A stretch of DNA of 56,003 nt, from assembly GCA_023150455.1 (NCBI GenBank), contig JAKLKW010000007.1, positions 1 to 56,003 on the forward strand, given 5' to 3'. This DNA is from Alphaproteobacteria bacterium. GTDB lineage: Bacteria > Pseudomonadota > Alphaproteobacteria > JAEULC01. Under the pieces are notes generated by a model, which was not told where the DNA came from, did not search any database, and was given only the letters and a program-made list of their open reading frames with translations. Both the position numbers and the translations under genes were made by a program. Positions 1-9,241 of the stretch are shown here, one piece after another. Positions within the stretch are counted from its first letter, which is position 1. Every line of letters begins with the position of its first letter.

Positions 1-7
1 GGTCGAC

Positions 8-766
8 ATGTCGCCCACGGCCGCCTCGCGCCAATACCTCGCCGCGCGCGAGCAGGCGCTGCAGATCGCCGAGACCCAGCCGATGCAGGCGCTGTTGTCC
101 TATCGCGCCATGCAGTCCGGCTCGTTCTATCCCCCGCCGGTGGCGCCGCCCGCCGCCGCGGCCGCGCCCGCCCAGGCCGCGCCGCCGTCCGCCGCCGGGC
201 CGGCGCCGAGCGGCAGTCCCGAGACGCTGTTCAACCAGGCCTACAAGCTCGAGATGTCCGGGCGCTTCCGCGAGGCGGAGCAAACCTACGAGCAGATCGT
301 CCTCAGCTACTCGTCGACCCAGACCGCCATGCTGGCGAACGAGCGGCTGAACGGGATCCGCCGCAACACGCGCGACCTGGGCGTGAAGATCGCCGAACGC
401 GAACGCGAGCACCGCGTGGTCGCCGTCAACGAGCCGCGCACCCTGCCGCGGCACAGCCAGGGCGCGCAGGCCGGCTATGGCGGCGACGCCGGCGCCGGCG
501 ACGTCAAGGGCGGCATGGTGCCGAACCTGACGGGGCTCGCCGTGTGCTCGCAGTCGGGCCTGTACGAAAGCGATGCGCGCTGGTGCGGCCAGGTGCTGGC
601 GGACGACGGCGTGCGGCTGTCGATCGAGGTGCGCGACATCATCCTGCCCGGGTTCGGCTCGATCGGCATCGGCTCGTCCAAGTGCACGGGCGGCCAGACG
701 CTCAACTGGTTCTCCAAGGGATCGGTCGTGCGCGTGCCGCGCAGCTGCATGGAGCTGAAGGGGTAG
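8..766 (+). CDS. TPR-like protein with Cys-containing C-terminal domain, possibly 5'-truncated
   Basis: I do not recognise the family. The reading frame is open to the left edge of the window, so the true start may lie outside and the ATG used here is only the first one visible. Residues 1-75 are Pro/Ala-rich and low in complexity. Residues about 73-120 resemble one tetratricopeptide-type helical hairpin (LFNQAYKLEMSGRFREAEQ, then a second helix). The C-terminal 75 residues hold four cysteines in a compact, probably beta-rich domain that ends in VPRSCMELKG. No membrane segment is seen in the visible part. It is followed after 113 bases by a secreted protein on the same strand. A periplasmic or envelope scaffold role is possible but not shown. 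Confidence 0.6.
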   Translation: MSPTAASRQYLAAREQALQIAETQPMQALLSYRAMQSGSFYPPPVAPPAAAAAPAQAAPPSAAGPAPSGSPETLFNQAYKLEMSGRFREAEQTYEQIVLSYSSTQTAMLANERLNGIRRNTRDLGVKIAEREREHRVVAVNEPRTLPRHSQGAQAGYGGDAGAGDVKGGMVPNLTGLAVCSQSGLYESDARWCGQVLADDGVRLSIEVRDIILPGFGSIGIGSSKCTGGQTLNWFSKGSVVRVPRSCMELKG

Positions 767-879
767 CGATGCGGGAGGCCGGCGCGCCAGGACTTTGGTG
801 CGCCCCGGCGAATCGGTCTATAAGGCGATCGACTTTGCGTGCGGCGACGGGGGTTGCCGCCTTCGTGGGGATAGAGGGC

Positions 880-2064
880 ATGAACCGGCGGACAAGACGG
901 ACGATCGGTGTGGTCGGCTTGGCGGCTGGCGTGGGGCTCGGCGGGCTGGCGTTGCTCGGCGCCGCCGGCGCCTCGGCGCAGTCGCTGACCGTCAACGGCA
1001 GCGGATCGGGGGCGGCCGCCAGCGCGCAGTCGCTGGCGACCCAGGCGAAGGGCGCGGCCGCCGGCGCCGCGGCCGGCACCGGTGCCACGATGTACTTGAA
1101 CCCCGGCGCCCCGGCATCGTCGATCGCCGGGTTTGCGGGCCTGGCGTCTGCCGACCAGAGCTACGCCCAGGCGATGGCGCTGACCTATGCGGCCTATGCC
1201 GCGCTCGGCGGCCGCAGCGACCGGCAGGCGGTGATCCAGCGCAAGGACGGCATGTACTACATCGGCCTCGACGGCGAGGGCGGCCGCTGGTTCGCCGCGG
1301 CCGACCAGGCCATGGCTTTCATGTTCAACAGCCTGGTGGCCAAGGACGGCAACCTCAAGACCGAGACCAAGCAGGCCGTGGCCTACAGCTGCGCCAGCGA
1401 TCTTCTGTGCGCGGTGCTGGCGGTCGCGAAGGATCCCTATGTCACGATCGCGACCGTCGCGCGCGGCGGCACCGTCGACGTGACCATCACCGGCAAGGGC
1501 TTCTCGAACACCGGCGGCGCGCCGACCGTGGCGGCGAGCGACGGCATCCTCGTCAAGTCCGTCACCTTCGTCAGCAGCCAGACGCTGAGCGCCCGGTTCC
1601 AGGTGACCCAGGCCGCCGCGCTCGGCGAGAATTTCGTGGCCGTGTTCAACACCGGCACGGCCTTCCACAACGTCGGCGCCTACAAGCTGAACGTGATCGA
1701 CGGCAAGGACAGCGGCCCCAACACGGAATGGGCCAGCAAGGCCGTGGCGGCGCCCCTCGCCCTGCCCGGCAGCGCCAGCGGCGCGATCGTGCGCCGCGGC
1801 GACGAGCAGTTCTTCAAGCTCGACGTCACGGCGGCCGGCACGCTGACCTTGAGCTCGAACGGTGGCGCCGACGTCAAGGCGACCCTCGAGGACGCCGCCG
1901 GCAAGGTGCTGGCGACCGACGACGACGCCGGCACGGGCTACGGATTCAAGCTTTCCGGCACGATCGCGCCCGGCACCTACTACCTGCGCGTCGGCCATTG
2001 CTGCGGCGGCATCGGCACGTATCAGCTCGACGCCGCGTTCGCCGTCCAGTCGGCCAGCAAGTAG
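880..2064 (+). CDS. Secreted protein with IPT-like and PPC (pre-peptidase C-terminal) domains
   Basis: The protein has 394 residues. The start at 880 is chosen because it gives a classic signal peptide (basic MNRRTRRT, hydrophobic core, ASAQS cleavage region); the frame stays open upstream but that part overlaps the preceding gene. After a Gly/Ala/Ser-rich stretch and a helical middle domain with two nearby cysteines, residues about 190-265 resemble an immunoglobulin-like IPT/TIG beta-sandwich (VDVTITGKGF). Residues about 285-390 resemble a PPC domain: DEQFFKLDVTAAGTLTL, then LEDAAGKVLATDDDAG, then GTYYLRV, with a CCGG pair. PPC domains usually sit on exported proteins, often next to proteases, but no catalytic domain is visible here. 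It is likely periplasmic or surface exposed, with unknown function. Confidence 0.7.
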   Translation: MNRRTRRTIGVVGLAAGVGLGGLALLGAAGASAQSLTVNGSGSGAAASAQSLATQAKGAAAGAAAGTGATMYLNPGAPASSIAGFAGLASADQSYAQAMALTYAAYAALGGRSDRQAVIQRKDGMYYIGLDGEGGRWFAAADQAMAFMFNSLVAKDGNLKTETKQAVAYSCASDLLCAVLAVAKDPYVTIATVARGGTVDVTITGKGFSNTGGAPTVAASDGILVKSVTFVSSQTLSARFQVTQAAALGENFVAVFNTGTAFHNVGAYKLNVIDGKDSGPNTEWASKAVAAPLALPGSASGAIVRRGDEQFFKLDVTAAGTLTLSSNGGADVKATLEDAAGKVLATDDDAGTGYGFKLSGTIAPGTYYLRVGHCCGGIGTYQLDAAFAVQSASK

Positions 2065-2403
2065 CATCTCGCGGAACGCCAAGCAGGCCAAGTCTCGCGC
2101 GGCGCTATGGTGGCTCATAGCCGAGAAGCCGCAAAGCCGACACGAAGGCCATGCGCGATTGGACGTGTGACGCCGTCCGTTTGCGGCGATCACCGCGCCG
2201 CCAGTCGGTACGACCGACAGCGGTGATCGACAACTTGACGGCGCGCGGGGCGGAGAGATCGATGGCCCCTTATCCGGACGCCTGCTGGCGGGCATCTGCG
2301 CGCGCACCACGCGGCGGCGGCTTGCGCGCCACGCCGCCTGCCCGCGCGATCCTCGCATCAAGCGCGAAGAGCCGAAGTCCGTGACAAGACGACGGAGATT
2401 CCG
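2065..2403. other. Gene-free spacer between convergent genes
   Basis: I see no convincing gene in this stretch. Short open frames on both strands lack a ribosome-binding site and any recognisable composition. It contains the nested inverted repeat listed separately at 2188-2228, and a small hairpin (GACGGA/TCCGTC, 2391-2405) that overlaps the stop codon of the amidohydrolase. Confidence 0.5.
2188..2228. repeat. Nested inverted repeat
   Basis: The outer arms GATCACCGC (2188-2196) and GCGGTGATC (2220-2228) are perfect 9-base complements. They enclose an inner hairpin, GTCGG-TACGA-CCGAC. No T-run follows on either strand, so it is not a standard intrinsic terminator. It lies between two convergent genes and may limit read-through as an RNA structure, or it may be a protein site. 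Confidence 0.45.
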
Positions 2404-3294
2404 TCAGTTCCGCGCTCGGACTCGTTCCATGCCGACGAGATCGGCGATGGGGCCGTAAAGGGCCGGACGCCGCTGCTCCATCAGGGGATAGCGTCGCTTG
2501 ACCTCGTCGATGAAGTCGACGTCGATTTCGGCGGACGTGACCGTTTCCGTGTCCGAGGCGGTAGAAACGATCGTGCCCCACGGGTCCACGATCATCGACC
2601 GGCCTACGAAGCCGATGCCCGAACGAGGTTCGGTACCGACCTGCCCGGAAGCGGCAACAAACACCTGGTTCTCGCAAGCACGCGCGCGCAGGAAGAACTC
2701 CCAGTGATCGAACCGCGGCGACAGGAACGCCGAGGCACAAACGATGACCTCCGCCCCTTGCAGTGCCAGCACGCGGTAAATCTCCGGGAAGCGCAGGTCG
2801 GAGCACACGGATACGCCGATGCGGCCGATCGCCGTGTCGAAGACGGGCAGCGAATCCCCCGCCCGCACCTTGGCCGACTCCTGCATGCCCGGCTTGATGT
2901 CGGGCCGGTTCGGTGCGTCGAACAGATGCGTCTTTCGATAGAGGCCGACGATCCCGCCATCGGGCCCGATGAGCGGTGCGGTGTTGTGATAGACCCCCTG
3001 ACCGGCATCCTCATAGATCGACCCTACGATGTGAAGACCGTATTGCCGCGCAATTCGGCCAAGCCGGTCGGTCGTCGGCCCGGGGATCGGTTCTGCGATC
3101 TCCTTGTAGGCGGACGGCGTGGAATAGCCCAGTCCGGTCCAGACCTCGGGCAGGACGACCAGCGCGGCACCGCGTCCCGCGGCTTCCTCGATTAGACGCA
3201 CGGCGGTGCGGACGGTTGCCTCCTTCTCCCCGTCCACGGCAGTGAATTGAACGCAGGCGATATTGAGCATTCTGGCCATGCAGGCAAACTCCAT
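2404..3294 (-). CDS. Nitrilase-superfamily carbon-nitrogen hydrolase
   Basis: The protein has 296 residues and the complete Glu-Lys-Cys triad of the nitrilase superfamily: E50 in LPEVWTG, K121 in YRKTHLFD and C164 in VCSDLRFPE. Family members hydrolyse amides, nitriles or N-carbamoyl groups through a thioester on the cysteine; they are cytosolic. It is the last gene of the minus-strand run dctM-hyuA-hyuB-this gene. N-carbamoyl amino acid amidohydrolases belong to this superfamily, so it could remove the carbamoyl group left by HyuA/HyuB. That substrate is inferred from context. An alternative ATG at 3279 (MARMLN) has a GGAG about nine bases upstream and may be the real start. Confidence 0.9.
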   Translation of the reverse strand: MEFACMARMLNIACVQFTAVDGEKEATVRTAVRLIEEAAGRGAALVVLPEVWTGLGYSTPSAYKEIAEPIPGPTTDRLGRIARQYGLHIVGSIYEDAGQGVYHNTAPLIGPDGGIVGLYRKTHLFDAPNRPDIKPGMQESAKVRAGDSLPVFDTAIGRIGVSVCSDLRFPEIYRVLALQGAEVIVCASAFLSPRFDHWEFFLRARACENQVFVAASGQVGTEPRSGIGFVGRSMIVDPWGTIVSTASDTETVTSAEIDVDFIDEVKRRYPLMEQRRPALYGPIADLVGMERVRARN

Positions 3295-3348
3295 TTCCCG
3301 CCCTGGTCGGCGACGTCAGGACTTCTCCGCAAGACGTCTCGATCTGCG

Positions 3349-5019
3349 CTATTCGGCGGCCGATCGCGACCCATATGCCGCCATCGAATATTCCGGCGAC
3401 AACAGGCCATCGGCGATGTCGTCGTCGATATCCGCACGCGCGCGCATCTCGGGTCGACCGTAGCCGCCGCCGCCGCCGAGCAGCATCTCGACTATGTCGC
3501 CCTTGCGGACGGCATTGGCGGACTTGGATCTCAGCTCGATCACCTTGCCGTCGCGTACCACGCGGCAATGCGCGGTGACTCCCGCGGTCCCGCCAAACAA
3601 TCCCTCTGCCGGATACTTGAAATGGTCGGAATAGAGCGAGAAGACGACGCCGTCCGCGAGGATCTCATACCGGCGATAGAATCCGGCACCGCCGCGAAAC
3701 CTGCCGTGACCGAAGGAATCGGGCGCGAGTTGATAGCTGTGAATGCGGAAAAAGTCGTAAGTCGCATCAAGCGCCTCGACCGGCGTGTTGGCGCAGTTTG
3801 ACAGCGCATTGTCCACCGCGTCGCAGCCGTCGCGCTGGGCCGAACCGCCGAAACCGCCGCCCATCGGCTCGAGATGCACCGCATATCCCCTGTCGTCGAA
3901 ATGCGCGAGGCAGGCGACTGTCGTGGTATTGAATCCCATGGCCGTCACCTTTGCCGGGACCGCGCTGGCCAGTGCCTTGAGCACCGCGTCGTAGGCGCGA
4001 TAGGCCGAAAGCATGCGTGCCCGCACCGGCGCGGGCGCGCGCGGATTGACGATGGTACCCAGCGGCGCCGTCACCGTGATCGGGCGCTTGAGCCCTTCGT
4101 TGAAAGGGATGTCGGCGCTGGTCATGACGCCCTTCACGGCGGACAAGGCAGCCGAGACCGTCGAGGAGAACGGACAGTTGATGTTCCGTCGTACCTGCGG
4201 CGAACTGCCGGAGAAGTCGACGTGCACCGACTCGCCCTTGAACGCGACCCGCACTTTGATCGACAGCGGCGAATCGTTGATTCCGTCGTCATCCATAAGC
4301 GCTTCGCCGACATACTCGCCATCGGGCACCGTCGCAAAGGCGGCACGCACCCGCCGTTCGGAATAGTCCATGAGCGCGGTCATGGCTTCCATGACGGTGT
4401 CCGTACCATACTTCGAGCAAAGCTGCTTTACACGCTCTGCACCCATGGCGTTGGCGGCAAACTGCGCGTTGAAGTCGCCGATCGTCTGGACGGGCACCCG
4501 GATATTGGATGTGATGAGGCGCTCAAGTGGACCACCGTTCCAGTCGCGATCCATGCTCCATCGCGACGGTGGGATGCGCAGCCCCTCCTGGTACACGTCG
4601 GTTGCCTCCGCCGTCAGCCCGGCGCTGCCGCCGCCAATATCGAGGTGGTGGGCGACGCTGGCGCTGAAGCCGACGATGCGCCCCTCGAAAAAGATGGGCG
4701 TGAAGATGAATACGTCCTGAAGATGTTGACCGCCCTGGAACGGGTCGTTGTTGATCAGGAAGTCGCCTTCGCGAAGCGTCTCCGCCGGGTGCAGCGCGAG
4801 GCACGGCTTGATCGTGGCGCCGATGGGCCCAAGCTGCATGGGAATCAATTCGGCCTGCGCGATCACGTTGCCATGCCGGTCGAGCAAGGCGGCTGAGCCG
4901 TCGCGCGCTTCACGCAGGATCGTCGAATAGGCCGAGCGGATGAGCTTGACGCCCATCTCCCGCGCTGCGGCCTGCAAGCTTTGGCTGATGACCGCATAGT
5001 CGATCGGGTCGAGCGCCAT
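3349..5019 (-). CDS. hyuB: Hydantoinase/oxoprolinase family subunit B
   Basis: The 556-residue product matches the HyuB / 5-oxoprolinase B family. It shows the N-terminal LIRSAYSTILREARDGS segment, NNDPFQGGQHLQDV with the characteristic NDP motif, HHLDIGGG, and the C-terminal GGGGGYGRP close. With HyuA it forms an ATP-dependent cytosolic enzyme that opens cyclic amides such as hydantoins or 5-oxoproline; related complexes carboxylate ketones. The start at 5019 (MALDPIDY) is chosen because it follows the hyuA stop by two bases and begins at the conserved N-terminus. The longer open frame upstream only overlaps hyuA. Coupled translation with hyuA is likely. The exact substrate cannot be read from sequence. 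Confidence 0.93.
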   Translation of the reverse strand: MALDPIDYAVISQSLQAAAREMGVKLIRSAYSTILREARDGSAALLDRHGNVIAQAELIPMQLGPIGATIKPCLALHPAETLREGDFLINNDPFQGGQHLQDVFIFTPIFFEGRIVGFSASVAHHLDIGGGSAGLTAEATDVYQEGLRIPPSRWSMDRDWNGGPLERLITSNIRVPVQTIGDFNAQFAANAMGAERVKQLCSKYGTDTVMEAMTALMDYSERRVRAAFATVPDGEYVGEALMDDDGINDSPLSIKVRVAFKGESVHVDFSGSSPQVRRNINCPFSSTVSAALSAVKGVMTSADIPFNEGLKRPITVTAPLGTIVNPRAPAPVRARMLSAYRAYDAVLKALASAVPAKVTAMGFNTTTVACLAHFDDRGYAVHLEPMGGGFGGSAQRDGCDAVDNALSNCANTPVEALDATYDFFRIHSYQLAPDSFGHGRFRGGAGFYRRYEILADGVVFSLYSDHFKYPAEGLFGGTAGVTAHCRVVRDGKVIELRSKSANAVRKGDIVEMLLGGGGGYGRPEMRARADIDDDIADGLLSPEYSMAAYGSRSAAE

Positions 5020-5021
5020 GA

Positions 5022-7031
5022 TTACGTCCTCCGCATGACGATGTTGTCGGCGACATCCCGCGAGGCCCACCAGCCGACCGGTACGTAGGTGGTCGCCGTC
5101 GCGCCGCTGACAATCGTCGGGCCTGAAAGCGTTTCGCCGACCGGGAGCGCTTCGGCAGAATGGTGGCGGCAGTCGATCCACTTGCCGGATTCGTACAACG
5201 GATGGACGGTCTGCGCACCTCCTCCGTTGCGGCCAAGGGTCAGCGGCTTGATGTCGGGTGCCGGCGATGAAGCCCCCACACGCAACGAGACGATCTCGAC
5301 TTTGCGATTGGCGCCGATCCCGTGGAAGAAAACCCTATAGTGCGCGGCCTCGAACGCATCCAACATCCGCTTGGCTGTCAGGCGTTCGATCTCTTCCGGT
5401 ACGAAATCGACCGATACCTCGAATGCCTGGCCGACGAAGCGCATCTCCGCCGTGTACGTGTACGCAAGCGGGCCACGGAGGTTCATCGCGACGAAGTCCT
5501 CGGTCAATTCCGCTTGCAGCTTGCGGAAGATCGCGGCGCCGGCGGTGGGTCCGTCTTCCAGGGGCATCTTCCTGGTAACCGTCGCGTATCTCGTGAAATC
5601 CGCTATCAGCAGCCCATAGGCCGAAATCACCCCTGGGTTCGGCGGCACGACGATGGTGCGCGCGCCGAGTTCGGCCGCGATCGCGGCGGAGTGCAACGGC
5701 CCCGCGCCGCCGAACGGCAGCAGGACGTAGTCGCGCGGATCGCGGCCGCGCTCGGTCGAGACCAACTGGATCGCGCGCACGATATTCGCGTTCACGAGCT
5801 TTATCGCGCTTTCCGCCATCGCTTCGATGGGCATCGAGAATTTTCCGGCCAGCGCGGCGAAGGCCGAACGCGCCGCCTCGAGGCTGATCTTCATCTTGCC
5901 GCCCAGGAACGCCTCCGGTCGGACCGCGCCGACGATTACCTGCGCGTCCGTGATGGTCGGTTCCGTGCCGCCACGCTCATAGCAGGCGGGACCCGGGTCG
6001 GCGCCGGCGCTGCGCGGGCCCACGCGCAGCATTCCGCCGTCGTCGACCCAGACGATCGATCCGCCGCCACCGCCGACCGTGACGATATCGAGCACCGGTG
6101 TCTGGATGGGGAGGCCGTCGATCTCGGTTTCGTTGGCTATCGTCGGACGCCCGTCCTCGACCAGGCATACGTCGGTGCTGGTGCCTCCCATGTCGAAGGT
6201 GATCAGGTTCCCGTAGCCGGACCGCCCCGCCTGGCGGATCGCTCCGACGACGCCCGCGGCGGGGCCGGAGAACAGCGCGGTGATCGCGCTCCTGCGCATG
6301 GCCTCGGCCGGCAGGCGGCCGCCGTTCGATTGCATGACGCTGAACCGCCCGCGAAAACCATCCTGCTTCAGTCGATCCGCGAACTGCATCAGATACTGAT
6401 CGATGACGGGCTGCACGAACGCCGACAACGTCGTCGTCGATGCGCGCTCGTATTCCCGGAAGACCCGACTTACGTCGTTCGAGCAGGTAACGAACACTCC
6501 GGGGAGGTGCGCCGCCAGCAGCTCGGCGACCCGGTGCTCGTGCGCCGGATTGGCGTAGGAGTTCAAAAGGCAGATGGCGACGGCTTCGTACCTCTCCGAC
6601 CTCAGCCGCGGGACCACGGTCAGCAGAAGGTCGCGCTCGTCCAGCGGCGTCGCGATGCTTCCGTCGGCAAGCACGCGCTCGACGACCTCGAAGGTATCGC
6701 GCCGACGAACCACTGGCTGCGGCTTGACGTAGAACAGATCGTAGATCGATCGCCGATCATGGCGCTGCAGCAGCAGGATGTCGCGAAAGCCCTTGGTCGT
6801 CAGGAAGGCCAACCGGGCGCCCTTGCGCTCGAGCACGGCATTTGTTGCTACTGTTGAGCCATGGCCGAGGTCTTCGATCCGGCGGAGATCCAGCCCGGCG
6901 GTCTTGAGGGCATTGCATGCGCCTATGTCCGGGCTGCGCGGCGTGCTCGGGACCTTCGTGACGATGATGCGGTCCCCATCGAATGCGACGAGATCCGTGA
7001 ACGTGCCGCCGACTTCCACTCCTGCCCGCAT
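5022..7031 (-). CDS. hyuA: Hydantoinase/oxoprolinase family subunit A
   Basis: The 669-residue product is a HyuA-family subunit. It begins with GVEVGGTFTDLVAFD, the actin/hexokinase-like ATP-binding start, carries the Hydant_A signature FDMGGTSTDVCLVEDG and GGGGGSIVW, and ends in the family C-terminal beta domain with GPTIVSGATATTYVP. Together with HyuB it would drive ATP-dependent hydrolysis of a cyclic amide. GGGAG lies about eight bases before the ATG. It sits 32 bases downstream of dctM and two bases upstream of hyuB, so transport and breakdown genes are probably co-transcribed. Its partner and pathway are well supported by the pairing; whether the substrate is a hydantoin, oxoproline or another ring is unknown. 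Confidence 0.94.
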   Translation of the reverse strand: MRAGVEVGGTFTDLVAFDGDRIIVTKVPSTPRSPDIGACNALKTAGLDLRRIEDLGHGSTVATNAVLERKGARLAFLTTKGFRDILLLQRHDRRSIYDLFYVKPQPVVRRRDTFEVVERVLADGSIATPLDERDLLLTVVPRLRSERYEAVAICLLNSYANPAHEHRVAELLAAHLPGVFVTCSNDVSRVFREYERASTTTLSAFVQPVIDQYLMQFADRLKQDGFRGRFSVMQSNGGRLPAEAMRRSAITALFSGPAAGVVGAIRQAGRSGYGNLITFDMGGTSTDVCLVEDGRPTIANETEIDGLPIQTPVLDIVTVGGGGGSIVWVDDGGMLRVGPRSAGADPGPACYERGGTEPTITDAQVIVGAVRPEAFLGGKMKISLEAARSAFAALAGKFSMPIEAMAESAIKLVNANIVRAIQLVSTERGRDPRDYVLLPFGGAGPLHSAAIAAELGARTIVVPPNPGVISAYGLLIADFTRYATVTRKMPLEDGPTAGAAIFRKLQAELTEDFVAMNLRGPLAYTYTAEMRFVGQAFEVSVDFVPEEIERLTAKRMLDAFEAAHYRVFFHGIGANRKVEIVSLRVGASSPAPDIKPLTLGRNGGGAQTVHPLYESGKWIDCRHHSAEALPVGETLSGPTIVSGATATTYVPVGWWASRDVADNIVMRRT

Positions 7032-7063
7032 TGCCCAGCTCCCTTGCTCCTAGCGCTGCGCCG

Positions 7064-8371
7064 TCAATCCATGAAGCCCGGCAGCAACAGCGATATTGCC
7101 GGAAACGCGATCAAGAGGCCCAGCGTAACCATGTCGGTCGCAATGAACCAGGTCGCACCGCGGAAGATGGTATAGAGCGGCACCTGGTTGCCGAGCGTAC
7201 TCTTGATCACGAAGACGTTGAGGCCGACGGGCGGCGTGACAAGACCGATCTCCAGCAGCTTCACGACGATGATCCCGAACCAGATCAAATCCACGCCCGC
7301 CTGTTTCAGGATCGGAAGCATGATCGGCGCCGTCAGCAGCATGATACCGATAGAGTCGATGAAGCAGCCCAGTATCAGATAGACAACGCAGATGAGCAGG
7401 ACGATGACGAGGGGGGACGAGCCCAGCGTGACGGCCTGCTCCGACAGAGAGCCCGGCACGCCGGTAATGCCGAGGAATCGGCCGTAGAGCCCCGCGCCCA
7501 CGGCGATGATAAACAGGGACGCCGTGCCTTCGGCCGACATCCGTACCGCGCGCCAGAACGCGGCGAAGCTGAATTGACGCCGCGACAAGGCGATCACCAC
7601 CGCGAGCGCCGCGCCGATTGCGCCTGCCTCGGTCGGGGTGCACCAGCCGAGATAGATGCCGCCGAGCACGCCGAAGATCAGCACCGGCAACGGCCATACC
7701 TGACGCAAGGCGGCCACGCGCGCGGCCATTTCGACGCGCTCGGGCGTGTCCGGCGCAAGTTCGGGTCTGAGGTAGACGCGCCCGATGATCATGAGCGAGA
7801 ACAGGAGCGCCGACAGCAGCCCCGGCAGCACGCCGGCCACGAACAGCTTGCCCACGGACACACCGGCGAAAACCGCGTAAACGACCATAAGAATGCTCGG
7901 CGGGATAAGCGAGCCCAGGGTTCCGGCCGACGCGACGCAGCCGGTAGCGAGGCCGGCGTCGTAGCGCAAACGGAGCATTTCGGGCACGGCGATCCGGCTC
8001 ATACCCGCCGCCGTGGCAACCGAGGAACCGGAAGCGGCCGCGAAAAGCGTGCACGCCGCAACGCTCGACACCGCGAGTCCGCCGGGCACACCTGCGAGCA
8101 CCAGCCGCATCGCCTGGAACAGGCTCGAGGTGAGCTTGGTTTCGGTACAAATGAAGCCCATCAGGATGAACATCGGCACCGCGGACAACGCCCAGTCGCC
8201 GATCAGCTCGAATGGCACCGTGGTCAACAGGGCGAAGGCCACGTTCACGTTTGCCACCATGGCCAGTCCGGCGAAGGCAATCCCCCCCAGCGCGACACCA
8301 ATCGGAACCCGCAAGGCGATCAGCACCAGCAGCGCGCCCAGACTGAAGTACCCCGTGGCCAAGTTGCTCAT
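7064..8371 (-). CDS. dctM: TRAP transporter large permease (DctM type)
   Basis: The 435-residue product is rich in hydrophobic helices, about twelve by eye, with the family features PFELIGDWALSAVPMFILMG, ASGSSVATAAGMSRIAVPEM and GLVTPPVGLNVFVI. The DctM subunit forms the ion-driven channel of a TRAP transporter in the inner membrane and needs a DctP binding protein and a DctQ small subunit; both are nearby but in other transcription units. The start at 8371 (MSNLATGYF) gives the normal family length; an upstream in-frame ATG at 8407 would add only twelve non-hydrophobic residues. It is the first gene of the operon ending with the nitrilase-like hydrolase. Confidence 0.92.
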   Translation of the reverse strand: MSNLATGYFSLGALLVLIALRVPIGVALGGIAFAGLAMVANVNVAFALLTTVPFELIGDWALSAVPMFILMGFICTETKLTSSLFQAMRLVLAGVPGGLAVSSVAACTLFAAASGSSVATAAGMSRIAVPEMLRLRYDAGLATGCVASAGTLGSLIPPSILMVVYAVFAGVSVGKLFVAGVLPGLLSALLFSLMIIGRVYLRPELAPDTPERVEMAARVAALRQVWPLPVLIFGVLGGIYLGWCTPTEAGAIGAALAVVIALSRRQFSFAAFWRAVRMSAEGTASLFIIAVGAGLYGRFLGITGVPGSLSEQAVTLGSSPLVIVLLICVVYLILGCFIDSIGIMLLTAPIMLPILKQAGVDLIWFGIIVVKLLEIGLVTPPVGLNVFVIKSTLGNQVPLYTIFRGATWFIATDMVTLGLLIAFPAISLLLPGFMD

Positions 8372-8467
8372 CCCGCCCACGCCCGCGCAGCTACCGTGGC
8401 CGGCCAAGGCCTGCGCTGCCGCCTCGCAAGGAATCCCTTCTTGCGGGTCATGCCTTCGTGATCTCTA

Positions 8468-8484
8468 TTCAAGAAAGGTTGACA
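8468..8484 (+). promoter_or_regulatory. Candidate operator half (TTCAAGAA) and -35 box before the regulator gene
   Basis: TTCAAGAA at 8468-8475 is the reverse complement of TTCTTGAA in the oxidoreductase/dctQ divergent region. Three bases after it lies TTGACA (8479-8484), a perfect -35 hexamer facing the XRE-cupin gene; the matching -10 is weak. The motif also sits in the upstream region of dctM. A shared site for the regulator, with possible self-regulation, is inferred. Confidence 0.35.
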
Positions 8485-8566
8485 TTGTTCGCGTGATTGA
8501 AGATTTGTCTCCGGACTCCGACCGGCGAATCGCCGGGCCGCTTCGGAAGTTGAATCGGGAGCGACG

Positions 8567-9184
8567 ATGCGAGCACAAGCACGTGCTGTACGCCGAGTTG
8601 CCAGCAAGCCAGAGGACGATCCGTCGTTGGGCTGGGTCGGCCGCCAGATGCGCGACCTGCGCAAGGCGCGCGGCTTGACGCTCAAGGCGCTTTCCGCCAA
8701 GTCCAAGTTGTCGATCGGCCTGCTGAGCCAGATGGAACGCGGCATTTCCACGCCGTCGATCCGTTCGTTGCATGCGCTGTCGCGCGCACTCGATGTTCCG
8801 CCGAATTGGTTCTTTCACACCGATGCCGACAAGTCGTCCGACGAGCGCGGAATTGTCGTCCGCCGGGGCGGCGGGCGCGTCATGTCGTTTGCGAGCGATG
8901 GTTTCCGCAAGGAACTGGTGACGCCGGATCTTTCCGGCGCCCTCGAGGGCGTGCTCGTCACGATCGATCCGGGCGGCTCGTCGGGCGACGAGCCCTACAA
9001 TCATCCCGGCGAGGAGCTGGGTTTCGTGATTTTGGGCCAGCTCGATCTGTGGGTCGACGACCGGCGGTTCCGCCTCGGCCCCGGCGACTGTTTCCGGTTC
9101 GCCAGCATGCGCATGCATCGATTCGCCAACCCCGGCCCGACCGAGACCCGTGTCCTGTGGGTGGTCACGCCGCCCTTCTATTGA
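8567..9184 (+). CDS. XRE-family transcriptional regulator with C-terminal cupin domain
   Basis: The 205-residue protein has an XRE-type helix-turn-helix at residues about 26-80 (IGRQM-like VGRQMRDLRKARGLTLKAL, then SIGLLSQMERGISTPSIRSL). A cupin sensor fold follows at about 130-205 (GDEPYNHPGEELGFVILG, then GDCFRF and MHRFANPG). Such regulators bind a small ligand or metal in the cupin and control adjacent catabolic genes. It lies divergent from dctM and convergent with dctP, in the middle of the uptake module, so it is the obvious candidate regulator of all its parts. The ligand is unknown; it may be the imported compound or an intermediate. A direct repeat partner of the putative operator lies upstream of the oxidoreductase gene. 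Confidence 0.9.
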   Translation: MRAQARAVRRVASKPEDDPSLGWVGRQMRDLRKARGLTLKALSAKSKLSIGLLSQMERGISTPSIRSLHALSRALDVPPNWFFHTDADKSSDERGIVVRRGGGRVMSFASDGFRKELVTPDLSGALEGVLVTIDPGGSSGDEPYNHPGEELGFVILGQLDLWVDDRRFRLGPGDCFRFASMRMHRFANPGPTETRVLWVVTPPFY

Positions 9185-9200
9185 GCCTTGGAGGAAACGG

Positions 9201-9224
9201 GCGCCGGCGGACTCCCGCCGGCGC
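9201..9224. terminator. Perfect 10-bp hairpin between convergent genes
   Basis: GCGCCGGCGG (9201-9210), loop ACTC, then CCGCCGGCGC (9215-9224) form a perfect stem 17 bases after the regulator stop and 18 bases before the dctP stop. There is no T-run, but the position between convergent genes suggests bidirectional termination or mRNA end protection. Confidence 0.6.
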
Positions 9225-9241
9225 GCATCTCCCGCTCCGCC

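Noticed and set aside
475..2361. Long minus-strand open frame opposite the first two genes
   Set aside because: It covers a signal peptide and domain-bearing gene on the plus strand and is Arg/Ala-rich itself.
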